From Mauremys mutica (lineage: Eukaryota; Chordata; Testudines; Geoemydidae), in contig NC_059075.1 of the NCBI RefSeq assembly GCF_020497125.1, forward strand, positions 63,941,321 through 64,005,320: a stretch of 64,000 nt of DNA. Direction: 5' to 3'. The notes below the pieces were generated by a model that had not been told where the DNA came from, ran no database searches, and saw only the letters and a program-made list of their open reading frames with translations. Positions 12,265-24,600 of the stretch are shown piece by piece (within the stretch, counting starts at the first letter, position 1; every line of letters begins with the position of its first letter). The translations under genes and the position numbers were made by a program.

Positions 12265-12903
12265 GATGTACAATATGTATAACCTTGTTAAATTGTTTAA
12301 CCAACACACAGGTAAAAATCAACAAACGAATAGCAGCAAACAACATGAAGACAAGGAAAAAACAAATTGGTAAAGAAACTAAGTTACATAGTAACTACAA
12401 ATTGGGTAAACAAATTGCCTGTTAGTACCAGTCATAATTTGGGTCAGTAACACTGCATCCTAACTGAGGCACATGTTATTCAAAACAATCTTGTTCAGTG
12501 TCTGGGTACCAATATTAAATCCTGACACAGCAATATTTGATAAATTGGTTACTGTCCATGCAGTAGGTTATCTGGAAGACAGCATCCATAAGAAACAACT
12601 GGATCTACATCAACCAATGGAACAGAGAAGCTACCCACTTCTGTTTCCTGCCCAGTAAAGCTGACCAGAGGGTGACAACCAGCCTTAAGAATAACCTATA
12701 ACGTGAATGGATAGTACATGTAGTAACTAATTACAATATATTTATATATAAAGGCCTCAGTGGTAGTGTCACTGCTCCAAATTTCTGTTTTATTTCTCAT
12801 ATGCACTGTGGGACACACTATCACAATCCCTATCCCAGTATTTTAAAACACTCAGCCTACTAATAATGAGAGAGCTAGTCACTGAAATTGCCCTAATGAG
12901 AGT

Positions 12904-13177
12904 AGCAAAGAATCCTGTGGCACCTTATAGACTAACAGACGTTTTGCAGCATGAGCTTTCGTGGGTGAATACCCACTTCTTCAGATGCAAGTGGTGGAAA
13001 TTTCCTGGGGCAGGTATATTCCCTGGGGCAGGAAATTTCCACCACTTGCATCTGAAGAAGTGGGTATTCACCCACGAAAGCTCATGCTGCAAAACGTCTG
13101 TTAGTCTATAAGGTGCCACAGGATTCTTTGCTGCTTTTACAGAACCAGACTAACACGGCTACCCCTCTGATACTTGA
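12904..13177. mobile_element. Snap-back Penelope-derived insert: perfect 104-base palindrome with 12-base target duplication
   Basis: Left arm 12904-13007 and right arm 13029-13132 are exact reverse complements, joined by a 21-base spacer. The right arm continues into the complete 3' tail seen at 33040-33120, ending TGATACTTGA. CCTAATGAGAGT occurs on both sides (12892-12903 and 13178-13189). Arm and tail match the sequence following the GIY-YIG reading frame at 32.1-33.1 kb, so this is a Penelope-like product with no protein left. ORFs on both strands here encode the same peptide, a palindrome artefact. Confidence 0.9.
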
Positions 13178-13189
13178 CCTAATGAGAGT

Positions 13190-14014
13190 GTGTTTCTATC
13201 TGTGTCACCAAAGGAAAAGGGCCAGAGTACACCAACAAATTGGAAAAACATGGTTATGCTTGAATATAAGGTGGTGTCATAAATACACATACATACTATA
13301 CATATATGCCCATACACACTACAAATATATATGCCATATTCATATAATTCATATATATTAATTATCTGGGAGTGCCTCTAAGGCTCAATCATAATAATAA
13401 ATGTTAATAGGCATGTGCTGCTATATGTTCCGTCAAACAAAGAAAGCCAAGTTGCAAGGTAAAATGAACAAGGGAATGGAAATGGCAATCAACACTGCTG
13501 TGGTACACCCAAACAATCATGTAATGGAATAAGAAGTTAAAGCACACTAATTAACAAATTAATAACAATCATTTATAAGCTATATACCTATATATAGGGG
13601 TAAATGATTAGTATATATTACATATATTTTATGTTACATAATATACATATTCATATTTATATACACAATATGTATATTCCATATTTTACATTTACATTTA
13701 TATTTGTATGTTCTCACAAGGCCCTTAATAAAACACCAGAGAGGCTACTCACCCCCCATGTATCCATGGTCCCAGACCTAACATTCCCAGGCCCAACGTA
13801 AGGGACTAAAATAATTAGATAATAAAGTCTGTCTAAAAGTCGTATGAGGGAATGTGCAGACTATAAAGACAGATGGGGCATAAGTGTATGGATGGTAAAA
13901 TAAGGTAACCACATAACAGTGTTTAGCCCACTGGGTTATCTTTAGTCCGTACATTATGCTTTTCCGGGACAATGGGTAAACATCCTCCCCATAAAAAGAC
14001 AAAAAGCGGGGGAA
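13190..14014. other. AT-rich stretch, then probable 3' interior of an endogenous-retrovirus-like element
   Basis: 13260-13370 and 13580-13700 are AT/TATA-rich simple sequence. From about 13.8 kb the DNA leads into a purine tract AAAAAGCGGGGGAA (14001-14014) directly before an LTR start, as expected of a polypurine tract. No envelope or other reading frame is recognisable; where the interior begins is unknown. Confidence 0.5.
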
Positions 14015-14795
14015 TGTAGTAAGTGCAGGCCCTGATAAAGGCCCGGTATGAGGCTTGAGGCCTGAACTAAAGTAATGGTCAAGACTTTGCTAACATAAAG
14101 CAAAGTTAAGCTGTGAGCCAGAGGCTGGCTCAGTTCACAGAAGCTGGCAAGAAAAGGGCTGATGCTGCATAAACATATATTCACCTAGCATACCGAAGTA
14201 TAAACACAGCACTAGAATACACTATACTGAAACATTCCATAGATAATAAAAGGACAGGCCGACCCATCCCAATGACAGGGGCAAAAGGGTAAAATGATGG
14301 ATAGAGTTGTTTTGATCAAACCAACATGTACAAGGTAGAAGGCGGCACCTTAATACGTAGAGAGGTTGAACCTCGCTGCGTAGAGGGGTGGCCCCTCAAT
14401 ACGTCAGGAGTGATGTGTAACTTGTTTGTACCTGTGTATAAGAATGTACCCCTGGGGCGGTGTCTTTATCCAGCCGAGGGGGCAGTGGAAAGTCCCGCCA
14501 CTGACTGAGCCGGGTCCATTGCCAAGAGGCACTCTGTTGCAGTACGCCCGGTAGACTAAGTAATCTACGGGGACCCTGCAAGGGTGTCCAAGATCGAAAT
14601 AAACCTAGCCGACGTGGCTTTGCATCTTACTGGACTCTGTGGTTATTGGGGGTTCTCGTCAGGTCTGCAGTGTCAGCTATCTGCGCAGAGCTGGGGCAGC
14701 ACACAGAGGGAACACACGCACGCAGCCGAGTGATATCAACAAGGAGAAAGCAGAGCACCACACCGGTAGTACTCTGACAACACTCAGCTGTAACA
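14015..14795 (+). mobile_element. LTR of an endogenous-retrovirus-like element (3' LTR)
   Basis: It starts TGTAGTAAG right after a polypurine tract. It contains a TATA-like GTGTATAAGA near 14433-14442 and AATAAA near 14599-14604, then a U5-like region; a plausible end is CTGTAACA at 14795. The start is well supported, the end is less certain. Downstream there is no second element. Confidence 0.6.
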
Positions 14796-15012
14796 ATTGG
14801 TCTGGCACATCTTTAATAATGGGATATTATTTCTGATGTGTTTGAGCACCTCCCCCCCCCCATTCCATGAGTCTCAGTTAGTGCTAGAAAAAACAGTGCC
14901 TGCGCCCATTCAAGGAGAGAGTCTGGTTTCAAATTGTAGCAGTACATAAGTGAAGTTTTCTAAAAGTCAGAAACTGGAGGCTTACCTCATAAGAGGAGGC
15001 CACGACATCCCT

Positions 15013-15077
15013 TAAGCAGGGGACTGGACTAGATGACTTCCTGAGGTCTCTTCTAACACTAATATTCTATGATTAAG
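15013..15077 (+). mobile_element. CR1 LINE 3' tail
   Basis: GGACTGGACTAGATGACTTCCTGAGGTC..CTTCTAACACTAATATTCTATGATT is the standard CR1 3' end, truncated at its 5' side. The next element begins immediately after it. Confidence 0.8.
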
Positions 15078-15300
15078 CAGGGGTTCTCATACTGGGAGTC
15101 AGGACTCCTGGGGGATCGCGAGGTTGTTGCATGGGCGGGGGGGGGGTCACAATGTCAGCATCCACCCCAAACCCCACTTTGCCCACAGCATTTATCATGG
15201 TGTTAAATATGTAAAAATTGTTTTTAATTTACAGGGGGGGGGTCGCACTCAGGCTTCCTATGTGAAAGGGGTCACTAGTACAAAAGTTTGAGAACCACTA
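15078..15300. mobile_element. Short hAT element (family copy 1)
   Basis: Ends are CAGGGGTTCTCA and GTTTGAGAACCACT(A). The interior (GGGGTCACAATGTCAGC...CACCCCAAACCCC...TTTTTAATTTA..GGGGGGGTC) matches the element at 29352-29572. The flanking 8-base duplication is weak (TGATTAAG versus CTCTTAGG). Confidence 0.75.
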
Positions 15301-18204
15301 CTCTTAGGGATAGGATTGTAATGAACATTGCTAACACCACGGCTAATTTTCCTTTTCCTGTTGCCAGGGAGAAAAGATTTTGGTAGTTGCTCCAGAAAAG
15401 AGGTTGGTCACTACAGCAAGGAGTAGCCATGGACCTGGTGTGCAAGAGGTTTAGCAACGGCAACTCACTCTAAGGTCATGAACATTTCACAACCATAAGT
15501 AGGTTTTGCATGCTTCTTCCCAAGCCCTGATCAAAGATCCATTAGTCCTTACCACAGGAAACAAATAGTAGCAGGATATCTTAAGCCACTGGAGATTGTT
15601 TCCATGATCACCAGGTGGCAGAAGACTTGGGCTAGGTATCAGGGCATGTAGATGCTCCCATGCTCTTCCATTTTACCATTCCTCTGCTGTGCTGCTTTTA
15701 GGAGATATCCAGGTTCAATAAAGTTGAAGCCACTTGGCCAGAAAATATCATGTCTCTTTCCTCATTGGCCCCTACCATCTGCAATAAGAATTTAGAACAC
15801 GATGGAGGCACTTGTTAGCAAATCCAGTTAGGAATGCTGATCACTCTCTCGGTCTTTAACACTTTTGACCTACTCAAATTGGTAAAGAAATGGATCCTGA
15901 TTAGTTCTGGTGCATCAGGTAGTTGTTTTATTTAAAAAAATTAGATTTATATTAGTTTTTTACTGCTGTTCATATTCTAACCAAAAAGTTTAACCATACA
16001 TACCCAATTAGTTGACAGTGGTCAGGTGCATGTAAAACTGACTGGTGTGTGGGGGACAACCCTCACCTGAAACCTTCTCTTTTGGGATCACTATTTTCCT
16101 GTCAGATTTTATCCTACAACAAAGAATGATTAATGCACAGCTACTGACAGATAAAATTCTCCATCAGCATCTGCATTTTTACCTCCAACAGGACCACCTT
16201 CCCACCTTCTCCAATCCCCGCATCAAGTATTTAAAAACCTAGGAAATTAATATGAAAAAAAAATTACCTGTGAAGTACTTAAAGTTGCTCAACACAAATC
16301 CACAAAGGAAACGAAAATTTAGCCCACATAATGGTAAATAACTCTTCCACCTACAAGCACACAAATTACTACTACTACCACAAGTAGTGAACTTCAACTC
16401 TGCCACTCTAGGGGTGCCTGCCTTCTACCACCCATCACCAAATTATCCTTTCCCTACAAAATCAACTACTAGTGTTGGAGGGAAATAATCTGGTACAGTG
16501 GTGTGTGCAGAAAGGTGAAAAGGGGGGGGGGGAAGGGAGTTAAATTGCACTGCCTGGGCTCCCCTCCAGTATACAGAAATTGTGGGAATGGTAAGGTATG
16601 AGCTTGTAGATAGACGAGTTATTTACCATTGGGTGACTTACCTTTTCATTTCCTTGGTTTTATGGGTCATACGCTGTATAAGTAGAAAGCCCAACTACTT
16701 TATAATTTTTTTGTGTATTTATTATATTTTCAGGAGCAAATCCACAATCATTGCCCTCCCTCCCAAAACAATGGACACTGACAATTTATTTGTTGCAGAA
16801 TGGTCTTTATTTGCTAAAAGTGAAGACTAATTTTTATGAGCAAGTCTTACAATAGGAATTTTTCATCTCTTCTTGGATTGCACTGACATTTACTGTTTTA
16901 TTAAAAAAAATGAAAAAGCTGATTATAACCCTGATTTCTACAAGTTTGCATCATGCTTCCTGTATTTTTGGATGCCTACTCAAACACCAAAAATGTAGCT
17001 TCTTCATGATTTCCTTACACAAGTTTTTTAAACCTAAGGAAGAAGACTGATTATAGTGATGCAACTGAAACATCTCCAGGGACAGAAAAACAAAGCCTAA
17101 AACGAGGGAAAAGAAAGTGAATGAGAGGAAATGGGAGACTCAGTCCTAGATCTATTACAGGAGAGAATAATTAAAGGCATTCGCCAGTTAAAAGAGCTGC
17201 AAATTCACCATATTGGGAAACCATTACAAAATTGAGGAGTTAAGAATGGACACAAATATTAAAAAGCCACTGAGCATAAAACTCTACAAAAAATATAAAA
17301 CTGTTACATAAGTGAAAAATACATTTAATCCTTATAAAAAAAAGATTGTGCTAAAAATACTCAGATCAGATTTTCTTTCAACGGCACTCAAAGCAATAAA
17401 CAAGTTATCTCAACATGATGCTCCGCAGAGATTCAAGGTGGAGTTAAGAGAACTGCAGACAGTGACTGAAAGTGAACTTTGTCCAATATTGACAAAAAGG
17501 AATTGGAGCCTGAATTTTGTTAGTAAAACAGAAGACAGAGAACAAGCAGCTAAAATTTGAGTTAAAAGAATTAAGATTGAACTTTTTGAAGTTTAATTGT
17601 TCTTAGTATTGGGGAAGTATTTTTATAAAAACGAATCTGAAAATAAATAAAATTATAGTCCAAAAGAGGGAATTTTGTAGCTAGGGCATCCACAGAACAC
17701 TCTTGTCATTAAAAAACAAATCTATACAATAGCCAAATGAGAGAATTACTTCAAAAAATTCTCTCAAACTGAGGAACTCAAGAAAATGCATTTAATCACA
17801 AGTGACTGAAGGCACATTATGTGAACTTTTTAACAAAAAAAAATCACCCAGAACAAGCAAAGGGCTACCAACAACAATCAAAATATGGACGGTCACTCAT
17901 CACATTCATGTAAGCGTTCAGCCAGTGGGTGCAGGGGCTTCTGCATAACTGCTACCCTAAGACTGCAAAAAAAAAATAATTTTCCTCCATGGCATTCAGA
18001 TATAAAGGAAGCATACGTAATGGTCTCTGGTAGAGACTGGACAAGTTTATTGGGGTCAAATACAAACCAACACCATACCATCCCTAACTTGCAGCCTAAG
18101 AGAATGCAAAAGTAATATATACAAACCATTCTTTTTGTGAGTCTTAAAGACAGTATCTACGGTTGGCATTTTTAATGCAGCCACTTCAGTGGCATTTAGA
18201 GGTC
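15301..18204. other. AT-rich intergenic DNA
   Basis: No exon, RNA gene or repeat family recognised. Around 17.13-17.56 kb there is a weak protein-like stretch interrupted by stops that I cannot place. Confidence 0.5.
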
Positions 18205-18872
18205 TGTAGCGGGGTGGTTACCTGCTCCTGCTCTGAGGGGTTTAAAAAACAGCCCAGGAGAGGGCTGTGGCTGGGGCAAGAAGCCTGGGCTGATTGGGGA
18301 AAGTAGGCTCAGCTGTGGCCATGCCCCAATCAGGCCCAGCTGGCCCCTATAAGAGGCAATGAGCCAGGACCCAGTCAGTCTCTCTCTGCTTGTAGAGAGA
18401 GAAGGGCCTGGCTGCAAGGGAGCTGAGCAGGGTACTGGGAGTGGAGCAGGGCTGGGGAATGCTAGAGGAGCTGGGGAGCGCCAGCCTGGAAAACCCCCAG
18501 GCTGTGGGCCTAGCTGAGGGCCTAAGACCAGTACCGGGGCTGCAGAGGGGCAGCCCAGCTACTGAGAGAGGCAGCAGGTCCAACCCAACCTTGCCTGTGA
18601 TGAGTGGCATGTACTGCAACCTACCCCAGGAAGTGGGGCTAGATGGTGATTGGCAGTAGCCGTACACTGAGGCGAGGTGGGGGTTCCCCTGGGAGGGGAG
18701 ACCCTGAGACTGAGGGGTTCTGGAAGGGGGGCAGAACTCAGTGGAGGGACACGGGGGCAGAGTGAGGTAAGGTGGATCACCGGCCTGCAGAGGGTGCTCC
18801 TGGCTGAAAAATGAGCTAATTCCTGGAGACAACTGGCAGGAAGACTCACCCCTGTGGTGCCAACCCCTTACA
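18205..18872 (+). mobile_element. Gypsy-type solo LTR
   Basis: It begins TGTAGCGGGG and ends CCCCTTACA, with a TATA-like CCCTATAAGAGG near 18342-18353. Its last 80 bases match the LTR end at 1-623. No clear target duplication remains (flanks AGGTC and AGTTT). The GC-rich ORFs inside on both strands are chance. Confidence 0.65.
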
Positions 18873-20270
18873 AGTTTTAAAGTATCATTGTCATCTGAAA
18901 GTAAACTAAATTTCCATCACTCATATCACTTTCTTCTGTGAAATGTTCTTGCTTTGTCTCCTTGACGGACCACATCAGCTGTTCTGTAGCCATCATTATT
19001 GAGGGAACAAATAGATGCATTCTGCTTTGTATTTCAAGGTGGTAAGAGCCAGGCTCAACCTGACCTTCTTCGGTAAAGAATTCCACAATTGAGGACTTCA
19101 GCTAAGAACATCTAGGCTCTAAGATGTCAGAGTGAAACCTGGAGCAAGAAACAGTTTCTAAGAAAGCCTGACTACAACTGACTGAAAACATTATAGTAAT
19201 ATAAGGACACTTCAAAGAAGATCTAGAACTGGATGGGGAGCTGGTATATACAAAAAAAGATGTGAGGTGCTCATCAATTTACATTGCACAAATGAGCCTT
19301 TTCATGATGGACCATTTGCCATTGCTACGTGGCCTGAGACTTGGCTACCAGAAGCAGCCTGTTGCAGCAGTTCAGCATGGAGGCAATAAAGACATGGATC
19401 GCTGTGGCTACATCTGGATCCAAAGAATGAGATGCAAAAAAGGCTGAAAAAGGTAAAATGCATTCCTGACTACAGCTTCTATTTGATTGCCAAGGATTTA
19501 AGATGATTACCCAGGTCTTCTCATCACCTTGACCACAGGAAGGCAAATAAATACCCTCTATAGAAGATGAGGCAAGAGCTCTTGCTAGTCCCTCAAAGCT
19601 AGTTCCTTTCATCCAGCAATGCTTCCATCCTTCTCAGCTTGAGCTTGAGCCAACTATTTTTTATTCTCATACTTCTCTCATTCAGCCACTGGAACATCCA
19701 AGTATTAGTGCTGGCTATGTCTGATGAAGATGAGATCTGGAACTGCGTGTCAACTTCCTAAGTCCACACATTCTCATGATCTCCCTTGCTATTCGGACCT
19801 ATACTGAATAGAGAATGCGAGAGAACTGAACTCTGAGTGACACCAAAGGTCAGATATTGGGGAGAAGGAGGAGCCCATCGGGAAACCAGGAAAGCCAGCT
19901 TTGTGCAACTCATCCCATTCCTGATAGGTCTCTTGAAGGCAAATCAACAGCAACATGTGACTAATGATATTGAAGATACATAGATCTAGTATCAACAATT
20001 AAATTTGTCTTCTGTCCATGAGACTAAGGAGATACCCTTCAGTTCTATCCCCATATCATAACCTGGTCTGATAGATATTAGCCAAAGCAGAAGAGAGGTG
20101 CTGCTGAAGTCAGTTTGCTATCAGCTCTTTAATAACTTTACTCAAACTCAGATAGCGAAGCTTAGATATATTGCAATAGCTGACAAGATAATCTGAATTG
20201 AAGGATGGGTTTGATAATTTTTTACTAGCAATAGTTTATTTAATGAACAAGACAGTCATTTAAAAAAACA
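18873..20270. other. Unassigned intergenic DNA, possible old retroelement
   Basis: No exon found. 19.1-20.2 kb has the look of an old degraded repeat (mixed composition, many stops in all frames), but I cannot name a family. Confidence 0.4.
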
Positions 20271-20569
20271 GATGCAAGATAGAGTTATATAGATATGATC
20301 TGCTAAAAGATCATCAGTGAGAAAAAGGCTGCCTTTTAGAGGTCAATTATAGGACACTGATCAAAGCAGCACAGAAAAAGAAATCTATGGTCAGCAGAAT
20401 TAATGACAATAAAAAGGAATAATATGTATATCAGGAAAAAAGTAACACTAGCAATAGTATTGGTCAATTATAAGCTTGAAATGGTAGAACTGTTGATAAT
20501 GCAGAAAAGGCAGAAGAGTTCAATAAATATTTCTGGTCTGTTTTGGGGAAAAGCTACCATATCATACCA

Positions 20570-20593
20570 TATGATGATGATGATGATGATGAA
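20570..20593. repeat. (GAT)n microsatellite
   Basis: About seven ATG/GAT units inside the CR1 fragment. Confidence 0.9.
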
Positions 20594-21835
20594 ATATCAG
20601 TAAGATATTTTTAAATCAGCAAGTCTGGGTAATTTGCATCCAAGAGTTTTAAAAAGAGCTGGCCTGATTTTAGTAAGTCTTGGAACATCAGAGAACTGGA
20701 AGAAAGCTAACGCTGTCTTACTAGTTCAAAAGTGTAAACAAGATGACCAAAGTAATTATAGGTCTGTCAGACTGACAACAATTTCTGGCTAAATAATGGA
20801 ACAGTTGATACCAGCCTTTATTAATAAAGAATTAAAAGAGGGTAATTTTGTTAATGCCAATCAACATAAGATTATGCAAAACAGATCTTGTCAACATAAC
20901 ATGTGATCTTCTTGATGAGACTATGAGTTTGGTTGATAAAAGTTTAGTCTTGATGCAATATACTTAAACTTCACATAAGGCATTTGAATAAGAAACTAAC
21001 ATGATTCAAAATTAACACGGTGAATATTAAACAGATTCAAAACTGGCTAACAATAGGTCTCAAAATGTAACTGTAAAATGTGGAATCATCAAGTGGGTTT
21101 GTTTCTAGTGGGGTCCTATACAGATCAGCCCTTTGCCCTATGATATTTAATATTTTACTTAATAGCTTACGTTTGTGTCCTCGCCAAAGATTGGGGGAGA
21201 GGTGAATAAAGAAGAGGATAGGCCACTGATACAAAGTGATCTGGGTCACTTGGTAAACTGGGAGCAATCAAACAATATGCATTTCAATATGGCCAAATGT
21301 AAGGGCATACATCCAGGAACAAAAATATAGGCCACACTTGCAGGATGGGGACTTTCTCCTAGGAAGCAGTGATCCTGAAAAAGACTTAGGAGGATAGTCA
21401 GCTACACATGAGCTCCCAGTGTAATAATGTAGCTAAAAGGCCTTGTGTGATCCTTGGATATATGTAAGCTGCTGGCCTGTCTCCCTACTCCAGGAAAGAC
21501 TAATACTAGGCCAAAGTCTGTTTCAGGATGTTCTGTGAGGACATGGTTTATTAAATAAATAAGATACACAAAAACGCCTGACCAACAGAATCTAAAGGGG
21601 CCCAGAGTCACTTTACTCTACACCTCTTCCTCTGCTCCAGGGCCAGTCACAGAAGCCAAACAGCCTCCTACAGCTTCCTTGCCAAGTGAGCTCTCAGCCC
21701 TTCCCAGGAATAACCTGAACACTTCCCAGCTGAGCCTGATAACTGAGCAGTGCTAGCTGGCCCAGATCCTTAAAGGAGCAGAGCCTCCTGTTACCATGTA
21801 TTAACAGAGGAATATGAAGTGGGAAAGTTATATTA

Positions 21836-22684
21836 CAGAAGTGGCCAAACTTACTGACCCTCTGAGATGCACATGACAATCTTCAGAAGTTTGAGAGCCA
21901 GGGCAGCCTGTCAGGGTTTCAGCCCTGCGGTGGTGGTGGTGGGGTCCTCAGGGCTTCAGCCGCATGGGAGACACCTGCGGGGGTTTGGACCTTCTGCCCT
22001 GCTCCTGCTGAAAGTCTGTGCCCCAGCAGGCATGCCCCATGGGGCTGAAAGCCCCAAGATTCAGCAGACATGCCCCATGGGGCTGAAGTCCCAAGACCCC
22101 CTTCTCTGCTAAGCAGAGGTGAGGCATGGGGGCGGCCACATATGCCCCAGATTTTTGCCAGGGTTTGCTTGCCCCACTCGATCACATGGTGGCACAGGAC
22201 TCCCTCCCTGCATGGCAGCTGCTGTAGCAGGCAAGCTGAGAGTTGCGGCAGTGGGGAGAGGCAGCAGCAGCAAACAGCTGGGAGTTCCAGGGAGAGCCTC
22301 TGCTTTTGCTGCTGCCTCTCCCCACAGAGCTAAATCAGTGGGCCCTCCCCGCAGCTCCCAGCCATTTGTGGCTGCCTCCTCATGCAGCTAGCACTTGGGA
22401 ACTGCAGGGAGGGGCCATTGAGGATAAGAGGGGGGGGCATGATTCAAGCTGTTGGGGGGAGGACAAACCTTTAAATTGTGTCCCCCCACTCTCAACAGGC
22501 ACTAGTCATCTCTGCCAGAAGCTCCTAGTCCCACCACCCTATAGCAGGGCAGAAACCCTGAGCCCCTCCCTCCCTCCCTCGTCTGGTAGGCGGAGAATAA
22601 GAGGAGTATGGGGGAGCACCGCAAGACGCACTTTAACTGTAAAAGAGCAGCATGAGGCTCGCAAGCCGCGGTTTGGCCACCCCA
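21836..22684. mobile_element. Non-autonomous hAT element inserted in CR1
   Basis: Ends CAGAAGTGGCCAAAC and, as reverse complement of the right end, TGGGGTGGCCAAACC. Exact 8-base duplication TTATATTA (21828-21835 and 22685-22692). Removing one duplication and the element joins CR1 sequence smoothly. GC-rich inside, no transposase; the ORFs in 21.87-22.73 kb are artefacts. Confidence 0.85.
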
Positions 22685-22889
22685 TTATATTACTTCTTTG
22701 TTTGGCACTGGTGCGACCGCTGCTGTAATACTATGTCTAGTTCTGGTGTCCACACTTCAAGAAGGATGTTAAAAAATTGGAGAGGATTCAAAAGAGCCAT
22801 GAGAATGTTTAAACTTAACTTGACTACAGACTGTAGGTTCTCAAATGGGGAATCAAAAAGTAATGACTGAGGGCTCTTCAATTTAACAT

Positions 22890-23428
22890 GTTTGGAACCA
22901 GGATATAGGCAGCCTTGTCTAATGATCAGAGCAAGAGTCAGCATCAGGAATCAAACCAAGAGGTCAGAGCTGGAGTCAGATATCAGAGCTGATGGTCAAA
23001 AGTGAGGCATAGCAGCAGGAACCAGATATGAGACAAGGAGCAGCGGTAAGGCAGGAACTGAGATTAGGTGCTGGAGTAAGGCAGGAGAAACCAAGAACAG
23101 GACAGAAGCAGGTCAGGAACCAAGAACAGGATTGGATGCAGATCACAGGACACAAGCAAAGAGTGGGGTCCAATGTGGCAGCAATAGGAAGTCTGCTCAG
23201 TTGTTTGGACAATCCAACCAGGTCACTTCCTGGCTTAAGTCATGAGTGCAAGCCAATCAGGCACTCTAGACCTTGGATGTACTGACAGGACTTCCTCTAT
23301 GACCTGACCTTTCAAGATTAGTGAGGTGCTGCTTCATCTGTCTCTCCTGGTGGTGACAAGGGAGTGTCAGTGACCAAGGGTCCTCAAAGCCCCAGATTCT
23401 AGACCCACCTCCTTCAGATCCTTACACA
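22890..23428 (-). mobile_element. LTR-like insertion in CR1
   Basis: It breaks the CR1 3' end. Read on the - strand it starts TGTGTAAGGATC and ends near CCAAACA, with a pyrimidine-rich CTGGTTCCTGACC-type degenerate repeat (complement of 22.93-23.15 kb). A similar pyrimidine-rich tract occurs at 59.83-60.0 kb. Family assignment is tentative. Confidence 0.4.
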
Positions 23429-23735
23429 GCTGACATAAGGTATAACAAGATCCAATGCCCGAAAGCTGAAGATAGCCAAAGTCAGGACTATAAACAAGAT
23501 GCAAATATTTTAACAGTGAGGGTAATTAACCATTGGAACAATTTGCCAAGGGTTATGGTGGATTCTCCATCACTGGAAATTTTTTAAATCAAGATCAGAT
23601 GTTTTTCTAAAATATATATTCTAGTTCAACCACAATTGGACCTGAAGCAAGAATTAATTCAGGGAAGTCCCATGATTTGTGTTATGCAGCTCAAACTAGA
23701 TGATCACAATGGTCTCCTTATGGCCTTTTTAATAT

Positions 23736-24216
23736 ATATATATAAAAGTGAGAAAGTGTTTAGGATGAGATGGGTGAAGAGTCTGTATCGATCATCAAAA
23801 GATGACTACGAAGTAGCACTAGTAATCAAATAATAATCTTCCCATGTAAATTTAGTTTGCCACAACACTGCTCCGAGACCACAACAGTATACCTAATAGT
23901 CCAACTGTCAGATGACCAAAAGGCTTGTAAGTCTTTTGGTGACCTTCTCTGTAGTTCAATTTGTGTATTGCAAACATACGGTTCAATATGCCAAAGAAGT
24001 CATGTCACACAATTTCTTACATAATAGAAGAGTCCTGGTCCAAGCAGAGATATTCTTTTTCACCAGCTGAGCTGCCAAATAAAACACACAAACAAACCTA
24101 CTCCCATTATTAATCTAACAGACAAGAAGAGTTTCCTCAAAGCCATTATAGCCTTTCATGCAATCCATATTTAGAAAATAATAAATATTAAATATTCATA
24201 CTACATTTTAAAGTAT
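23736..24216. other. Intergenic DNA
   Basis: Nothing recognised. Confidence 0.5.
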
Positions 24217-24600
24217 GTATTGTATTGTGCTGCCACCAGTAGCAGTGCAGAAGTAAGGACGGCATGGTATGGTATTGCCACCCTTACTTCTGCACTGCTG
24301 CTGGCAGAGTGCTGCCTTCAGAGCTCGGTGCCCAGCCAATAGCCACCACTCTCTAGCAACCGAGCTCTGAAGGCAGCGCAGAAGTAACAGTCGCAATATC
24401 ATGACCCCGTTAAAATAATTTTGGGACACGCCCCCCCTCCAACTCCCTTTTGGGTCAGGACCCCCAATTTGAGAAACGCTTATTTCCCCCATGAAAGCTG
24501 TATAGTATAAGGTAAAAGCACACAAAAGACCAGATTCCACAGGGGGAGACAAGATTTCACGGTCCAGGACGCGTTTTCTATGGTCATGAATTTGGTAAAC
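24217..24600 (-). mobile_element. Hairpin-rich hAT-related remnant
   Basis: The right part (GTCAGGACCCCCAATTTGAGAAACGCT) is the inward-reading end of a common turtle hAT element. The left part holds nested inverted repeats: GCAGTGCAGAAGTAAGG pairs with CCTTACTTCTGCACTGC, and TGCCTTCAGAGCTCGG pairs with CCGAGCTCTGAAGGCA. It continues past 24490 with GGTCATGAATTTGGTA, the typical far end of that family. Termini are degraded. Confidence 0.6.

Larger units (their letters stand above)
9792..12890. other. AT-rich intergenic DNA with microsatellites
   Basis: No coding exon recognised. It holds a (CA)n run, an (AAAT)n run at 11039-11058 and a GTATTATTG-type minisatellite (separate entries). A fragment near 11094-11140 (AGGGTGACCAGACAG...) resembles the end of a common turtle DNA element but has no partner end. 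Confidence 0.5.
20271..23735 (+). mobile_element. CR1 LINE, interrupted by three insertions
   Basis: CR1 segments in one orientation run 20271 to about 21470, 21800-21835 plus 22685-22889, and about 23429-23735. The first contains decayed reverse-transcriptase sequence (ENWKKANAVL...NYRSVRLTTISG near 20695-20800). The second has the TTGGCACTGGTGCGACCGCTGCT..TGTCTAGTTCTGGTGTCCACA block. The third is the 3' end (ACCATTGGAACAATTTGCCAAGG ... AGATGATCACAATGGTCTCC). Stops and frameshifts throughout. Between the segments lie an unnamed block of about 330 bases (21.47-21.80 kb), an 849-base hAT and an LTR-like piece. Confidence 0.8.

Noticed and set aside
12866..13119. Two ORFs encoding the same peptide on opposite strands
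   Set aside because: Direct consequence of the perfect palindrome in a noncoding Penelope tail.
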